Part shown: positions 36,282 through 46,784 of the stretch, piece by piece | Position numbering within the stretch: position 1 is the stretch's first letter | How the letters are laid out: each line of letters begins with the position of its first letter | Origin: Kribbella sp. VKM Ac-2568 | GTDB taxonomy: Bacteria; Actinomycetota; Actinomycetes; Propionibacteriales; Kribbellaceae | DNA length: 64,000 bases | Direction of reading: 5' to 3' | Assembly: GCF_004345365.1 (NCBI RefSeq) | Contig: NZ_SLVF01000005.1 | Span: 558,001-622,000 of the forward strand | The notes under the pieces: generated by a model | Told to the model about the DNA's origin: nothing | What the model saw: only the letters and a program-made list of their open reading frames with translations | Databases searched by the model: none | Translations under genes and position numbers: made by a program

Positions 36282-36874
36282 GCAGCCGCCGACTCGAGGA
36301 GCTCGACCGCGAGCACGCGGCCACGCTGTTCCTCCACGACTCCGGCCGCCTGGGCCCGCTGGGTCACCGCGGACTGGCTGATGCCGAGCTTCACGCCGAT
36401 CTCGCGCCGGCTGAGTCCTTCGGCCAGGAGATCCGCCACTGCCCAGCCGCGCTCGCTCCGGCGTCGCAGTACGGAGGCCATCAGCCAGAGCACGGTCTCG
36501 ACCTGGTCGGCTCCGCGCGCGTTCTGCCCGATCACGTTGATGTGGTGTGGGCTCGACTTGGCCCGGTTGACCGCCTCCCGCGCGGACACGAACGCCTCGC
36601 CACTGCCTGCCCTGGTACTGCGGGGCAGTGGCTCGGCGACGTCGCCGATGCCGAGCCCGATGTACCAGGTGTCCATCCGGAGCAGCTGGACGATCACGTC
36701 GATCGTGGCGCGCGCGTCGGACAGCACGCCCTGCACCTCGTCGCCCGCAGTGCGCTCGAATCTGCGCAGCAGCCCGGTGCGTCGCGGCCGCCGGTTGAGC
36801 GAATTCAGTAGCTCGGGTACGAGATCGGTCATGCTCCGGCTGCCCCGCTGATCTACTGTGAGAACGAAGACCAT
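36278..36874 (-). CDS. SatD-like protein with C-terminal helix-turn-helix
   Basis: This 198-residue protein has an N-terminal region with the SatD-like blocks RRFERTAGDEVQGVL, WYIGLGIGDVA and AREAVNRAK. A C-terminal HTH, LSRREIGVKLGISQSAVTQR, shows DNA binding. SatD-like proteins resemble nucleotide-cyclase/GGDEF folds, so it may sense a nucleotide. AGGAGG precedes ATG 36874, and a palindrome lies just upstream. It probably autoregulates this two-gene operon. Confidence 0.78.
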   Translation of the reverse strand: MVFVLTVDQRGSRSMTDLVPELLNSLNRRPRRTGLLRRFERTAGDEVQGVLSDARATIDVIVQLLRMDTWYIGLGIGDVAEPLPRSTRAGSGEAFVSAREAVNRAKSSPHHINVIGQNARGADQVETVLWLMASVLRRRSERGWAVADLLAEGLSRREIGVKLGISQSAVTQRAQAAGVVEEQRGRVLAVELLESAAA

Positions 36875-36903
36875 CGCCCTGCACCTCCTTCCCAGAGCAT
36901 GAT

Positions 36904-36919
36904 TAAGGCTACAGTCTTA
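36904..36919. promoter_or_regulatory. Palindromic candidate operator upstream of the SatD-like gene
   Basis: TAAGGCTACAGTCTTA is a near-perfect 16-bp palindrome (two mismatched pairs) 30 bp upstream of the SatD-like start. It fits a binding site for the HTH of that gene; this is inference. Confidence 0.5.
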
Positions 36920-37123
36920 TTCACGTAGAGTGAAGGAAAAAACCTGAACCGGTTCGCTCGATCACGGAGGGTGATCGTCTCGCCGTGACGCCGTTCCCTC
37001 AATTCTCCGCTGATTCCGCCCCATCCCGCGCCCCGACTCACCGGTCATCCTCACACGGAGTCAGGACATTTCCAGCCCCTTTCGGCCTCTACAACGGCGG
37101 ACCGGCGGTCCAGGAATCCCCGC

Positions 37124-37618
37124 TCAGAGGTAGTCGAAGAAGCGGATCCACCAGTCGGGAGCCCTGTCGGGCGGGTAGTGCGAGGCCAGGTCGCTGATGC
37201 CGTCGTACGGGCGGGTCAGCAGTTCCTCGGGGATCACCAGAAAGCCGAGTGCCGCCAGAATCCCTTGTACAGCTTGCAGATCCCCGCCGTCGGCAGCGTG
37301 GTCGGCCAGCGCTTCGGCCAGATCGAGGTAGGCGCCGGGGTTCTCGGCGGAGACCACCGCCATCGAGCCGAAGTTGCTCACCGAGACGACGAGTTGCGCG
37401 CGTCCGCGGACCGCCTCGACCGGGATCTCGATCCGGCCGTGCAGGCTGGCGTCCTCGACCTGACGATCGACCCGGCAACTGGTGTCGAACTCGGCATCCA
37501 GCCGTTCCACCAGGACATCGAAGGCGGCCCGGACCACGGCATGGTCGTACCCGGTCGGGCGCACGAGGCCGCCGGCCTCGTCGTACCGGTGCAGCGCCGC
37601 GCGAAGGTCGTCTTCCAT
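37124..37618 (-). CDS. Hypothetical cytoplasmic protein
   Basis: This 164-residue acidic protein has no signal or membrane segment. It starts MEDDLRAALHRYDEAGGLV and ends in an aromatic PDWWIRFFDYL. Segment IEIPVEAVRGRAQLVVSVSNFG suggests a beta sheet. Not recognised. No strong ribosome site; ATG 37618 is the first in frame that fits coding composition. Confidence 0.6.
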   Translation of the reverse strand: MEDDLRAALHRYDEAGGLVRPTGYDHAVVRAAFDVLVERLDAEFDTSCRVDRQVEDASLHGRIEIPVEAVRGRAQLVVSVSNFGSMAVVSAENPGAYLDLAEALADHAADGGDLQAVQGILAALGFLVIPEELLTRPYDGISDLASHYPPDRAPDWWIRFFDYL

Positions 37619-37647
37619 GCGCCCATCATCAGGCACGGTGGGGCGAG

Positions 37648-38049
37648 CTAGTTGGTTGGCAGAGGCGGTTGCGGGTTCTCGCACAGGAACGGGTCGCGCC
37701 GTCCGCCGGAGTGGTAGTGGTACTGCTTGCCGCCAGCCGTCAGCACGATGCGGCTTCCGTCCGTGAGGACCTGGGCGTAATGCATGCCGGGCTCGGGACA
37801 ACCGAGCGCGGAATCTCGCCACGTCACCTCCTCGGAGCTGACCACCGTGATCTCCTCGGCGGAGAGGCCCAAGCGGTCGGCCAGATCGGACTTCGCCTGC
37901 TCTACGGGTCCTCCAGAAGGCGTACTCGGGCTGGGTGGTTGCGTCGATGGGCTCACAGAGGACTCCCGTCCAGAAGGCGGACCCGCTTCGGCGCCACAGC
38001 CGACGAGCAGCAACGCGACACCGACGAATCCCAGGGCAACAAAACGCAC
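37648..38049 (-). CDS. Small lipoprotein of unknown function
   Basis: This is a 133-residue lipoprotein with lipobox LLVGC (Cys 18) and a Ser/Pro linker. The compact domain has VTWRDSALGCPEPGMHYAQV and ends near HSGGRRDPFLC. Two Cys may form a disulfide. This WRDSALGCP type occurs widely in bacterial envelope proteins without assigned function. GTG 38049 start. Confidence 0.75.
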   Translation of the reverse strand: MRFVALGFVGVALLLVGCGAEAGPPSGRESSVSPSTQPPSPSTPSGGPVEQAKSDLADRLGLSAEEITVVSSEEVTWRDSALGCPEPGMHYAQVLTDGSRIVLTAGGKQYHYHSGGRRDPFLCENPQPPLPTN

Positions 38050-38129
38050 AGCGAATCACCTACCTCTCATCGTAGAGACGGCGAACGGGCCGAGGCGGTT
38101 GTCCACCCCGGCCTGTCCGCCGGATTTCG

Positions 38130-39866
<1,737 letters not shown>

Positions 39867-40004
39867 CTTGTCGCAGCAAACCCTAACAACCATTGCGTAC
39901 TGCGTACTGGATCCGCGCGTCGGCGGCAGTTGGTGAGCGGCGGAGCGGCGAGGGTCACCTTCCGGGACGGTGTGGCGGGTTGCCGGACCCGGTAGCGTCA
40001 GCTC

Positions 40005-40754
40005 ATGCGCGACCTCCTGTATCCGCCGGTCATCGGCTTCGCCAAGACCGCCTTCAAGGTGCTCGACCTCAAGTTCCGGATGACGGGCACGGAGCACATC
40101 CCGCGGTCCGGGGGCGCGGTGCTCGCGCTGAACCACATCAGCTATGTCGACTTCGTGATCGGTGGGTTCGGCGCGCAGCCGAGCAAGCGGCTGGTGCGGT
40201 TCATGGCCAAGGAGGTGCTGTTCCGCAACCGGTACTCCGGCCCGCTGATGCGCGGCATGCACCACATCCCGGTGGACCGCGGCGCGGGCGCCGGCTCGTA
40301 CCGCGAGGCGCTGCGCTACCTCAAAGAGGGCGAGATCGTCGGGGTGTTCCCGGAGGCCACCATCAGCCGGTCGTTCGAGCTGAAGGAGTTCAAGTCCGGC
40401 ACTGTCCGGATGGCCGCCGCGACCGGCGTGCCGGTGATCCCGATGGTGCTGTGGGGCACCCAGCGGATGATGACCAAGGACCACCCGCGCGACTTCTCCC
40501 GGCACCAGAACGTGTCCATCAGCGTCGGCGAACCGATCAAGGTGAGCCGGGGTGACGACGCGACCGAGGCGACCGCCCAGCTGCGGACCAGCATGGCCGG
40601 CCTGCTCGACGAGGCCATCCGCGCGTATCCCGAGCAGCCACCCGGCGCCTGGTGGCTGCCCGCGTCGTACGGTGGTGGCGCTCCGACGCCCGAGGAGGCC
40701 GAGCGGCTCGACCAGGAAGAGCTGCGGAACCGGGCAGCACGCCGCAAGGAATAG
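40005..40754 (+). CDS. 1-acyl-sn-glycerol-3-phosphate acyltransferase (PlsC family)
   Basis: This is a 249-residue acyltransferase with the catalytic NHISYVD (HX4D) motif, the glycerol-3-phosphate site FPEATISRS and the following VPVIPMVLWG block. It acylates lysophosphatidate, or a related glycolipid acceptor, at the membrane. It starts at ATG 40005. Confidence 0.9.
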   Translation: MRDLLYPPVIGFAKTAFKVLDLKFRMTGTEHIPRSGGAVLALNHISYVDFVIGGFGAQPSKRLVRFMAKEVLFRNRYSGPLMRGMHHIPVDRGAGAGSYREALRYLKEGEIVGVFPEATISRSFELKEFKSGTVRMAAATGVPVIPMVLWGTQRMMTKDHPRDFSRHQNVSISVGEPIKVSRGDDATEATAQLRTSMAGLLDEAIRAYPEQPPGAWWLPASYGGGAPTPEEAERLDQEELRNRAARRKE

Positions 40755-40948
40755 CCCGGGCGCCGGGTGGGAACCGGTCAGGTGCACGGAGCTGCCATCC
40801 GGACGAGGCCTTGACCGAGGACGGCACCAGGAGTACCAAGATTCATTGGTGTCGGATTGCAGGATCTGGGGGATCCCCTCTCGACGCAGGCCGGCGGCAG
40901 TCGCCGTCGCGGCCGGCAGTCATCAGGCGGGGCGGGGGAACGAACAAC

Positions 40949-41473
40949 TTGTACGGATCTGACGAGGAGCTGCACCTCTTCGAGCCGGGGACGCTGACGA
41001 TCCCGGGTGAGGTCGCAGAAGAGATCCCGGACGTCGGGGTGTACTTCGTGAACTGGTCGACCGAACACCTGCGCCCCGACCAGGCGCGCCAGATCGAGTC
41101 CGCGGTGAACGGGCGACGCTGCCAGAACGGCTGGTTCCCGCTGGAGAGCCTGGGCAGCTTCGGCAACCGCGGATCCTGGCACGGCCCGCTCACCTACCTG
41201 GCCAAGATGACCGCGAGAGACCCGGCGATCGTGAAGGCCTGGGCCACGATCGACCTGCGGGGCGACCACAAGCTCCGGATCGAGGCGACCGCCAACCACC
41301 TGCTCTTCAAGCAGGGCCATGCGGCCGCCGCCACCTGGGTGAAGGCGGTCCGTCCCCAGGCCACCCTGAGCCTGTCCTTGCTCGGCGACTCCCTCTACCG
41401 CAACTGGCAGGACTCCGTCAGCACACTCCGCCCCAAAGACGTCGCCAAAGCCGTCCGCCGCTGGAACCGCTGA
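40949..41473 (+). CDS. Hypothetical protein, start uncertain
   Basis: This is a protein of about 174 residues (from TTG 40949, GGCGGGG upstream). Segments IPDVGVYFVNWSTEHLRPDQ, NGWFPLESLGSF and WATIDLRGDHKLRIEAT look globular. Not recognised. The open frame continues upstream without a better start, so the true 5' end could differ. Confidence 0.55.
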   Translation: MYGSDEELHLFEPGTLTIPGEVAEEIPDVGVYFVNWSTEHLRPDQARQIESAVNGRRCQNGWFPLESLGSFGNRGSWHGPLTYLAKMTARDPAIVKAWATIDLRGDHKLRIEATANHLLFKQGHAAAATWVKAVRPQATLSLSLLGDSLYRNWQDSVSTLRPKDVAKAVRRWNR

Positions 41474-41568
41474 CCACCGGTACTGCGTGCCGCCCGCCGG
41501 GACAGCGCGGCGTCAGGAACGTTTTCCGAGCTGAGCCCGCTCGGTGAACTCGGAATGAACCTGCGTTG

Positions 41569-42567
41569 TCATTCCAGGATCAGGTGAGCGATGCCGTAGA
41601 CGCCGGCGGCCACCAGGCCCGCGGCCGGGATCGTCAGGACCCAGGCCATGACGATGCCCTTCGCGACGCCCCAGCGGACCGCTGACAGGCGCTTCGTGGC
41701 CCCTGTGCCCATCACCGCGGAGGTGATCGTGTGGGTGGTGGAGACGGGTGCGTGCAGTCCGATCGCCATTACGTAGAGCACCGTGGAGGCGATCGCCTCC
41801 GAGGCGAAACCGCGGGCCGGGTCCAGGTGGATGATCCGGCGGCCCAGGGTCCGCATGATCCGCCAGCCGCCGGAGTAGGTACCCAGCGAGATCGCGGTCG
41901 CCGCGGCGATCTTGACCCAGGTCGGGATGCCGTCGTCCGGGTCCACGTGACCAGTGGTGAGCAGGGCCAGGAAGATCACGCCCATCGTTTTCTGCGCGTC
42001 CTGCAGGCCGTGTCCGAGTGCCATCGCGGCCGCGGAAAGCGACTGCGACAACCGGAACCCCCGGGTCGTCCTGCCCGGGTTTCTGCTCCGGAAGATCCAC
42101 AGGATCGCCGTCATCAGCGCGAACGCGCCGAGGAAGCCGATCGCGGGCGACAGCACCATCGGGATGACGACCTTGTCGAGGATGCCGGACCACAGCACCA
42201 CGCTGGCGGACGCGATCCCGGCGCCGACCAGACCGCCGATCAGGGCGTGCGAGGACGACGACGGCAGGCCGAAGTACCAGGTGATCAGGTTCCAGGTGAT
42301 GGCGCCGACCAGCGCGGCGATCACGACCACCAGGCCGTGCCGGCCCTCCGGGATGTTGATGATGCCCTTGCCGACCGTTTCGGCGACCTCGGTGCCCAGG
42401 AAAGCGCCGAGGAAGTTCATCACCGCCGCCATCGCCAACGCGACCCGGGGCGTCAGCGCCCGGGTCGAGACCGAGGTCGCGATGGCGTTCGCGGCGTCGT
42501 GGAAGCCGTTGGTGTAGTCGAACGCGAGCGCGATGGCGACGACCGCGATGACGAGCGCGAGCTCCAC
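41569..42567 (-). CDS. pit: Low-affinity inorganic phosphate transporter, Pit family
   Basis: This is a 332-residue membrane carrier with the two family repeats GFHDAANAIATSV near the N terminus and GLQDAQKTMG in the middle, plus SSSSHALIGGL and PVSTTHTITSAV. It moves metal-phosphate with protons. GTG 42567 begins 2 nt after the DUF47 stop, so the pair is co-translated. Confidence 0.93.
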   Translation of the reverse strand: MELALVIAVVAIALAFDYTNGFHDAANAIATSVSTRALTPRVALAMAAVMNFLGAFLGTEVAETVGKGIINIPEGRHGLVVVIAALVGAITWNLITWYFGLPSSSSHALIGGLVGAGIASASVVLWSGILDKVVIPMVLSPAIGFLGAFALMTAILWIFRSRNPGRTTRGFRLSQSLSAAAMALGHGLQDAQKTMGVIFLALLTTGHVDPDDGIPTWVKIAAATAISLGTYSGGWRIMRTLGRRIIHLDPARGFASEAIASTVLYVMAIGLHAPVSTTHTITSAVMGTGATKRLSAVRWGVAKGIVMAWVLTIPAAGLVAAGVYGIAHLILE

Positions 42568-42569
42568 GC

Positions 42570-43202
42570 TCAGCTCTCCTTGACGGCGATCTGTTCGACC
42601 GTGTTGGCGACCCGCTCGAAGGCGTCGACGGCATCCTCCAGCAGGTCGACCACGGTCTTCACCTTCATCACCGTCAGCGCGTCGAACTCTCCGCTGAACA
42701 TCTTGGCGATGATCCTGCGGTGCACGGCGTCACCGGTGTTCTCCAGCCGGTTGATCTCGATCCAGTACTCGGCCAGGTCCTTCATCGTGCGCAGCCGCGG
42801 CATCGTCTCGGCCGTCAGCGTCGCCATCCGCTGCAGTACCTCGATCTGCTCGGCCACCTCGGCCGGCAGGCTGGTGAGGTTGAAGAGGTGGACGTTGTCG
42901 ACCGCCTCCTCCATGAAGTCCATCACGTCGTCGAGATCGGACGCCAGCCGGTAGATGTCCTCCCGGTCGAACGGCGTCACGAAGGTCGAGTTCACCCGGC
43001 GGATGATCGAGTGGGTGGTCTCGTCGGCCGCGTGCTCGGCTTCCTTCATCAGCTTGGCGATCTGATGGCTGGCCGAGAGGCCGGAGCCAGCCGTGCTGCC
43101 CAGCAACTCGGCCAGGATCCTGGCTCCGTCGACCAAGTGGTTGGCTGACTCGGTGAAAAGGTCGTAGAACGTCGGGTCGTTCGGACGCAGACGTAACGGC
43201 AC
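42570..43202 (-). CDS. DUF47/PhoU-like regulator of the Pit transporter
   Basis: This 210-residue all-helical protein has the DUF47 pattern TFYDLFTESANHLVDGA, EHAADETTHSI and FDREDIYRLASDLDDVMDF. DUF47 partners regulate the adjacent Pit carrier. GTG 43202 with GGAG upstream was preferred over TTG 43229. Confidence 0.9.
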   Translation of the reverse strand: MPLRLRPNDPTFYDLFTESANHLVDGARILAELLGSTAGSGLSASHQIAKLMKEAEHAADETTHSIIRRVNSTFVTPFDREDIYRLASDLDDVMDFMEEAVDNVHLFNLTSLPAEVAEQIEVLQRMATLTAETMPRLRTMKDLAEYWIEINRLENTGDAVHRRIIAKMFSGEFDALTVMKVKTVVDLLEDAVDAFERVANTVEQIAVKES

Positions 43203-43340
43203 TTCAAGCTCCGGGTGAACGAGGGACAAACCTTGAACATGCTAGGGGCAACAGACGCCTGACGAAGCATCCGCCCGGTCAACGTATCGCGAGATGATGA
43301 ACACGTTGACTCAATGCAACCTGTTCGTGTCCGGAAGATC

Positions 43341-43655
43341 TCAGCGAGTGACCACCGCATAGAGGTCGAAAAGGCCCACCACGAGCACCAGCCCGGCCGC
43401 CACCCGCAGTACCCGGTCCGACCCCAGCTCACCCGGCGGACCCGCCTGCGGACGGGTCGATCGACGGTAGACGGCACTCACCGCGGCCCAGCAGGCCAGC
43501 GCGAGCACCGTCACCACGATGCCGAGCCCGAGCCGGACGTCCGACGTGCCGTGGCCGGAGGCGAGCAGCAGGATCCCGTTCGCGACCAGGCCGAGTGACG
43601 TACGTCGCCAGGCCAGCAGCGTGCGTTCGGGTTGCAGCCCTGGGTCGGGGATCAT
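43341..43655 (-). CDS. DUF202 membrane protein
   Basis: This is a 104-residue protein with the DUF202 start ERTLLAWRRTSLGLV and three helices. ATG 43655 overlaps the stop of the YidH-like gene by 4 nt; GTG 43661 is also possible. Function unknown. Confidence 0.83.
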   Translation of the reverse strand: MIPDPGLQPERTLLAWRRTSLGLVANGILLLASGHGTSDVRLGLGIVVTVLALACWAAVSAVYRRSTRPQAGPPGELGSDRVLRVAAGLVLVVGLFDLYAVVTR

Positions 43656-43996
43656 CGCCACAGGCTGAAGAGCAGGCCGAGCAGCCCCACCACGGCGATG
43701 GTTGCTCCGAGCATCAGAGGCAGTCTGGTGACCGGTAACCGAGCGCCTTCGCGCATCGCAGCCTGGTTCAACTGCCAGCGCCGGAAGGCGCCTGCCGTGG
43801 TGACGATCCCGGCGCAGACCAGGATGGCGCCCATGATCTTGGCGACGATCCGGTCCGGCCCGAGGTCCAGGAACTGTACCGCGGACAGACCGCCCGCGTA
43901 ACAGGCGAGCGATGTCCGCAGATAGGCCAGGTATGTCCGCTCATTGGCGAGCGTGAACCGGTAGTCGGGCTCCTGGCCGGTCGGTGGCGTGGTCAT
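43652..43996 (-). CDS. YidH-family DUF202 membrane protein
   Basis: This is a 114-residue protein with ANERTYLAYLRTSLACYAGG and three helices. It overlaps both neighbours by 4 nt (ATGA), fixing it in the MarR-GH3-DUF202 operon. The paired DUF202 genes may form a hetero-oligomer in the membrane. Confidence 0.85.
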   Translation of the reverse strand: MTTPPTGQEPDYRFTLANERTYLAYLRTSLACYAGGLSAVQFLDLGPDRIVAKIMGAILVCAGIVTTAGAFRRWQLNQAAMREGARLPVTRLPLMLGATIAVVGLLGLLFSLWR

Positions 43997-45261
43997 CCGC
44001 AGCTCAGCAGGCCGCGGTTCTGCTTGAGGGCTAGGACCCGCCGGACACTGCTCTGCAGGCCGGCCGCGAACTCCTTGTCCTGCTGGGCCTTCGCGACCAG
44101 CGCGCTCACCATCGTCGAGGTGAGCGACGCCTTCGCGGTGATCACGATGTCGCCACCGGCCGCCACGAACCGCGTGGCCCGTTGACCCGCCGGCACGGAG
44201 GCGACCTCCGCGGCCGCCCCGACGTCGTCGGTGATCACGACCCCGCCATACCCGAGGTCGCCGCGCAACATGCCCCGGATGATCGTGGGAGAGAACACCG
44301 CCCGGTTCTTCGGGTCGATCTTGGTGTAGGTGACGGTGGACACCATCACCAGGTCGGAGCCGGCCTGGATCCCCGCGGCGAACGGCGCCAGGTCGTCGTC
44401 GCCACGGACCGTGACGGTGTCCACCACTCCGGACGAGAAGTCGGTGTTGCCCTTCACCCGGCCGAGGCCCGGGAAGTGCTTGACCGAGGTCATCACGCCG
44501 GCAGCGTCCATCCCCTTGATGAAGGCGGCGACGTGCTTGCTGACCGTGCCCGGAGTACTGCCGTAGCCGCGGTCCAGCGCACCGATCGGCGCATTCGCGT
44601 TCCCCAGCGAAGCCGGTACGACGTCTGCCACCGGCGCGAGGTCCACGTTGACGTTCGCCTGCTTGAGCTGGCTCCCCCAGGTCTTGGCCCGGGCGGTGAG
44701 CTTCTCGTCGGACCAGGTGGCCTGCACGGTCGCGGCCGGGATGCGGTCGAACCCGGAGCCCTTGAGGCGCTGGATCTGGCCTCCCTCCTGGTCCGCCGCG
44801 ATGAACGGGCGGATCCCCTTCACCGTGGCGGTCGTGCTGGCCGTGGCCATCGCGCTACGGGTGTGGGAGGCGCTGCCGCCGCTCCCCATCAGCAGGAGTC
44901 CGCCGGGCTTCTGGGCGCGCGCGATGGATCGCTCGGCCGCGGTCATACCTTCGGCGTCGATACCCGTCATGATCAGCTGGGCCGCCTGCTCCCGCAGTGT
45001 CAGAGCCTCGGCCTTCTGGTCCACGCAGGTCGGCGTCTGGCTGGGCGTCTCACTCGGGGTCTGGCTGGGCGCCTGAGTGGGAGTGGTGTCGCTCGGCGAC
45101 GTTGTGGGCGCTGTTGGTGTGGTCGGCACCGTCGACGAGGGGATGGTGCTCGGCCCCGCCGTCGGCGTGCCCGTGTCGCTACAGCCGGCCAGGAGCAGCA
45201 CAGCGAGTACTGCGGCCGTGGCTGTCGCTGCCCGGCTCGAGTTGGTGTTCATTGCTGCCAT
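43993..45261 (-). CDS. GH3-family lipoprotein, LpqI/NagZ-like
   Basis: This is a 422-residue lipoprotein with lipobox LLLAGC, a Thr/Pro/Ser linker (about 30-80) and a GH3 domain with ADQEGGQIQRL, KHFPGLGRVKGNTD and nucleophile region VITDDVG. The classical NagZ DSH dyad is replaced by NTD, as in LpqI-like proteins. It may cleave N-acetylglucosamine from muropeptides at the outer membrane face. ATG 45261 starts 2 nt after the MarR stop; ATG 45252 is an alternative. Confidence 0.85.
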   Translation of the reverse strand: MAAMNTNSSRAATATAAVLAVLLLAGCSDTGTPTAGPSTIPSSTVPTTPTAPTTSPSDTTPTQAPSQTPSETPSQTPTCVDQKAEALTLREQAAQLIMTGIDAEGMTAAERSIARAQKPGGLLLMGSGGSASHTRSAMATASTTATVKGIRPFIAADQEGGQIQRLKGSGFDRIPAATVQATWSDEKLTARAKTWGSQLKQANVNVDLAPVADVVPASLGNANAPIGALDRGYGSTPGTVSKHVAAFIKGMDAAGVMTSVKHFPGLGRVKGNTDFSSGVVDTVTVRGDDDLAPFAAGIQAGSDLVMVSTVTYTKIDPKNRAVFSPTIIRGMLRGDLGYGGVVITDDVGAAAEVASVPAGQRATRFVAAGGDIVITAKASLTSTMVSALVAKAQQDKEFAAGLQSSVRRVLALKQNRGLLSCG

Positions 45262-45263
45262 TC

Positions 45264-45749
45264 TCAGCGGACGTCCCAAATGGCGCTGTCATAGGTCCCG
45301 CCGGAGTGCCGGGCCAGCGTGCTGCAGATGTCGTGCAACTGCGCGACCTGCTCCTCGCTGAGGGCATCGAAGACCACCTGCCGGACTGTCTCGACGTGCC
45401 CGGGAGCCGTGTCCTTGAGCTTCTGCCGGCCTTCCTCGGTGAGGATGGCGACCTGGCCGCGGCGGTCGGAGGCGATCCCCTCGCGGCGCACCCAGCCGAC
45501 CTGCTCGAGCCGGTTCACCGCGTGGGACAGGCGACTGCGGGAGCCCAGTGTGGACAGCGCCAGCTCGCTCATCCGCAGCCGGCCGTCCTCGGCGTCGGCC
45601 AGCCGGACCAGGATCTCGAAGTACGTGTGTGGCATGCCCGCGTCGCGTTGCAACTGCTGCTCGATCTTGCCGTTGACCACGCGCTGGGCCGCGATGAACG
45701 CTCGCCAGGCCTGCTGCTCTTTCTCATCCAGCCACCGGGGTTCCGCCAT
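45264..45749 (-). CDS. MarR-family transcription regulator
   Basis: This 161-residue winged-helix regulator has LRMSELALSTLGSRSRLSHA as recognition region and the wing SDRRGQVAILTEEG. It leads the operon with the GH3 lipoprotein and DUF202 genes and probably controls it. ATG 45749. Confidence 0.88.
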   Translation of the reverse strand: MAEPRWLDEKEQQAWRAFIAAQRVVNGKIEQQLQRDAGMPHTYFEILVRLADAEDGRLRMSELALSTLGSRSRLSHAVNRLEQVGWVRREGIASDRRGQVAILTEEGRQKLKDTAPGHVETVRQVVFDALSEEQVAQLHDICSTLARHSGGTYDSAIWDVR

Positions 45750-45797
45750 TGTCGCAGCGTAGCCAGAAGAGGAGTCTCCCGCTCTTCTGCCGAGCCG

Positions 45798-46745
45798 TCA
45801 GGTCGTTGCACGCTGCTGCCGCAGCCGGTCCTTCCAACGGATCAGCAGCACCGCGAGTGCGCAGACGAGCATCCCGCCTACCGACAGTGGGCCAATGGTC
45901 TCGCCGAAGAGCAGGAACGCGAACACCATCGTCGTGGGCGGCACCAGATACAGCAGGCTGCTGATCCGGGTCGCGCCGGACAGTCGCAGGTTGACCAGGT
46001 ACAACCCCCAGCCACCTCCCGTCGCCAGCACCACGAGCCACAGCACCGCACCGTAGAACCCCGGCTCGGTTGGGACCGTCAACTGACCGGTCCCGGCCGT
46101 GACCGCCAGGAAGAACACTCCGGAGACCAGGCTCTGCAGGCACAGCGCATCCAGGAGGTTGGTGGCCGGCTTGCGATGGCGCTCCAGGCAAGTGCCTGCC
46201 ACCAACCCCAGGAGACCGCCCAGCGGAAGCAGGAAGAGCAGAGCCGAGCCATGGCCCGCGCCTATGTCGTCGGCGACCACCAGGCCGACTCCGGCGACGC
46301 CGAGCAGCAGACCGAGCCACTGCCGTCGGCTCACGTGTTCTCCCAGCAGGGGACCCGCCACGGTCGCGATCAGGAGCGGCTGCAGCGAACCGATCAGCGC
46401 GGTGACACCCGCGCCGACGCCACGGTCGATCCCGGTGAAGATCAGGCCGAGGTACACGCACTGGGTGAGGAAGGCCATCGCCACCTGGGTGATGAGATCC
46501 CTGCGGTTGACCCGCGGCCGGCGCTTCAGCAGTACTGCGGCCGCAAGGCTCCCCGCAACCAGGTAGCGCCACGCCAGCAGGTCGAAGGCTGACGTGTACT
46601 CCGTCCCCCACCGGGCGCCGATGAACCCGCAACTCCAGAACACGACGAACCCGCCCGCCGCCAGCAGGGGAACCGCAGACACGCCCGCGGTACGGCGTAC
46701 CGGGGTGTCTGGCACTGCTTCGGCAACGGGCTGCTGAGTGGTCAT
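45798..46745 (-). CDS. EamA/DMT-family drug-metabolite exporter
   Basis: This is a 315-residue protein with ten membrane helices in two EamA halves (FVVFWSCGFIGARWG in the first, VLFLIRWKDR-type basic end in the last). The substrate is unknown. It is divergent from a TetR gene across a palindrome that overlaps the control region, so the TetR protein is its likely repressor. Confidence 0.85.
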   Translation of the reverse strand: MTTQQPVAEAVPDTPVRRTAGVSAVPLLAAGGFVVFWSCGFIGARWGTEYTSAFDLLAWRYLVAGSLAAAVLLKRRPRVNRRDLITQVAMAFLTQCVYLGLIFTGIDRGVGAGVTALIGSLQPLLIATVAGPLLGEHVSRRQWLGLLLGVAGVGLVVADDIGAGHGSALLFLLPLGGLLGLVAGTCLERHRKPATNLLDALCLQSLVSGVFFLAVTAGTGQLTVPTEPGFYGAVLWLVVLATGGGWGLYLVNLRLSGATRISSLLYLVPPTTMVFAFLLFGETIGPLSVGGMLVCALAVLLIRWKDRLRQQRATT

Positions 46746-46771
46746 GGAGGACAGTAACCACACCGGTCGGT

Positions 46772-46784
46772 ATACTGTCAGTAT
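46772..46784. promoter_or_regulatory. Palindromic operator in the EamA/TetR divergent promoter
   Basis: ATACTG-T-CAGTAT is a perfect inverted repeat. It includes TATACT (46771-46776), a good -10 box placed so that transcription would start about at the TetR ATG, giving a leaderless mRNA. Binding here would shut off tetR and, through the overlapping region, eamA. Confidence 0.6.
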
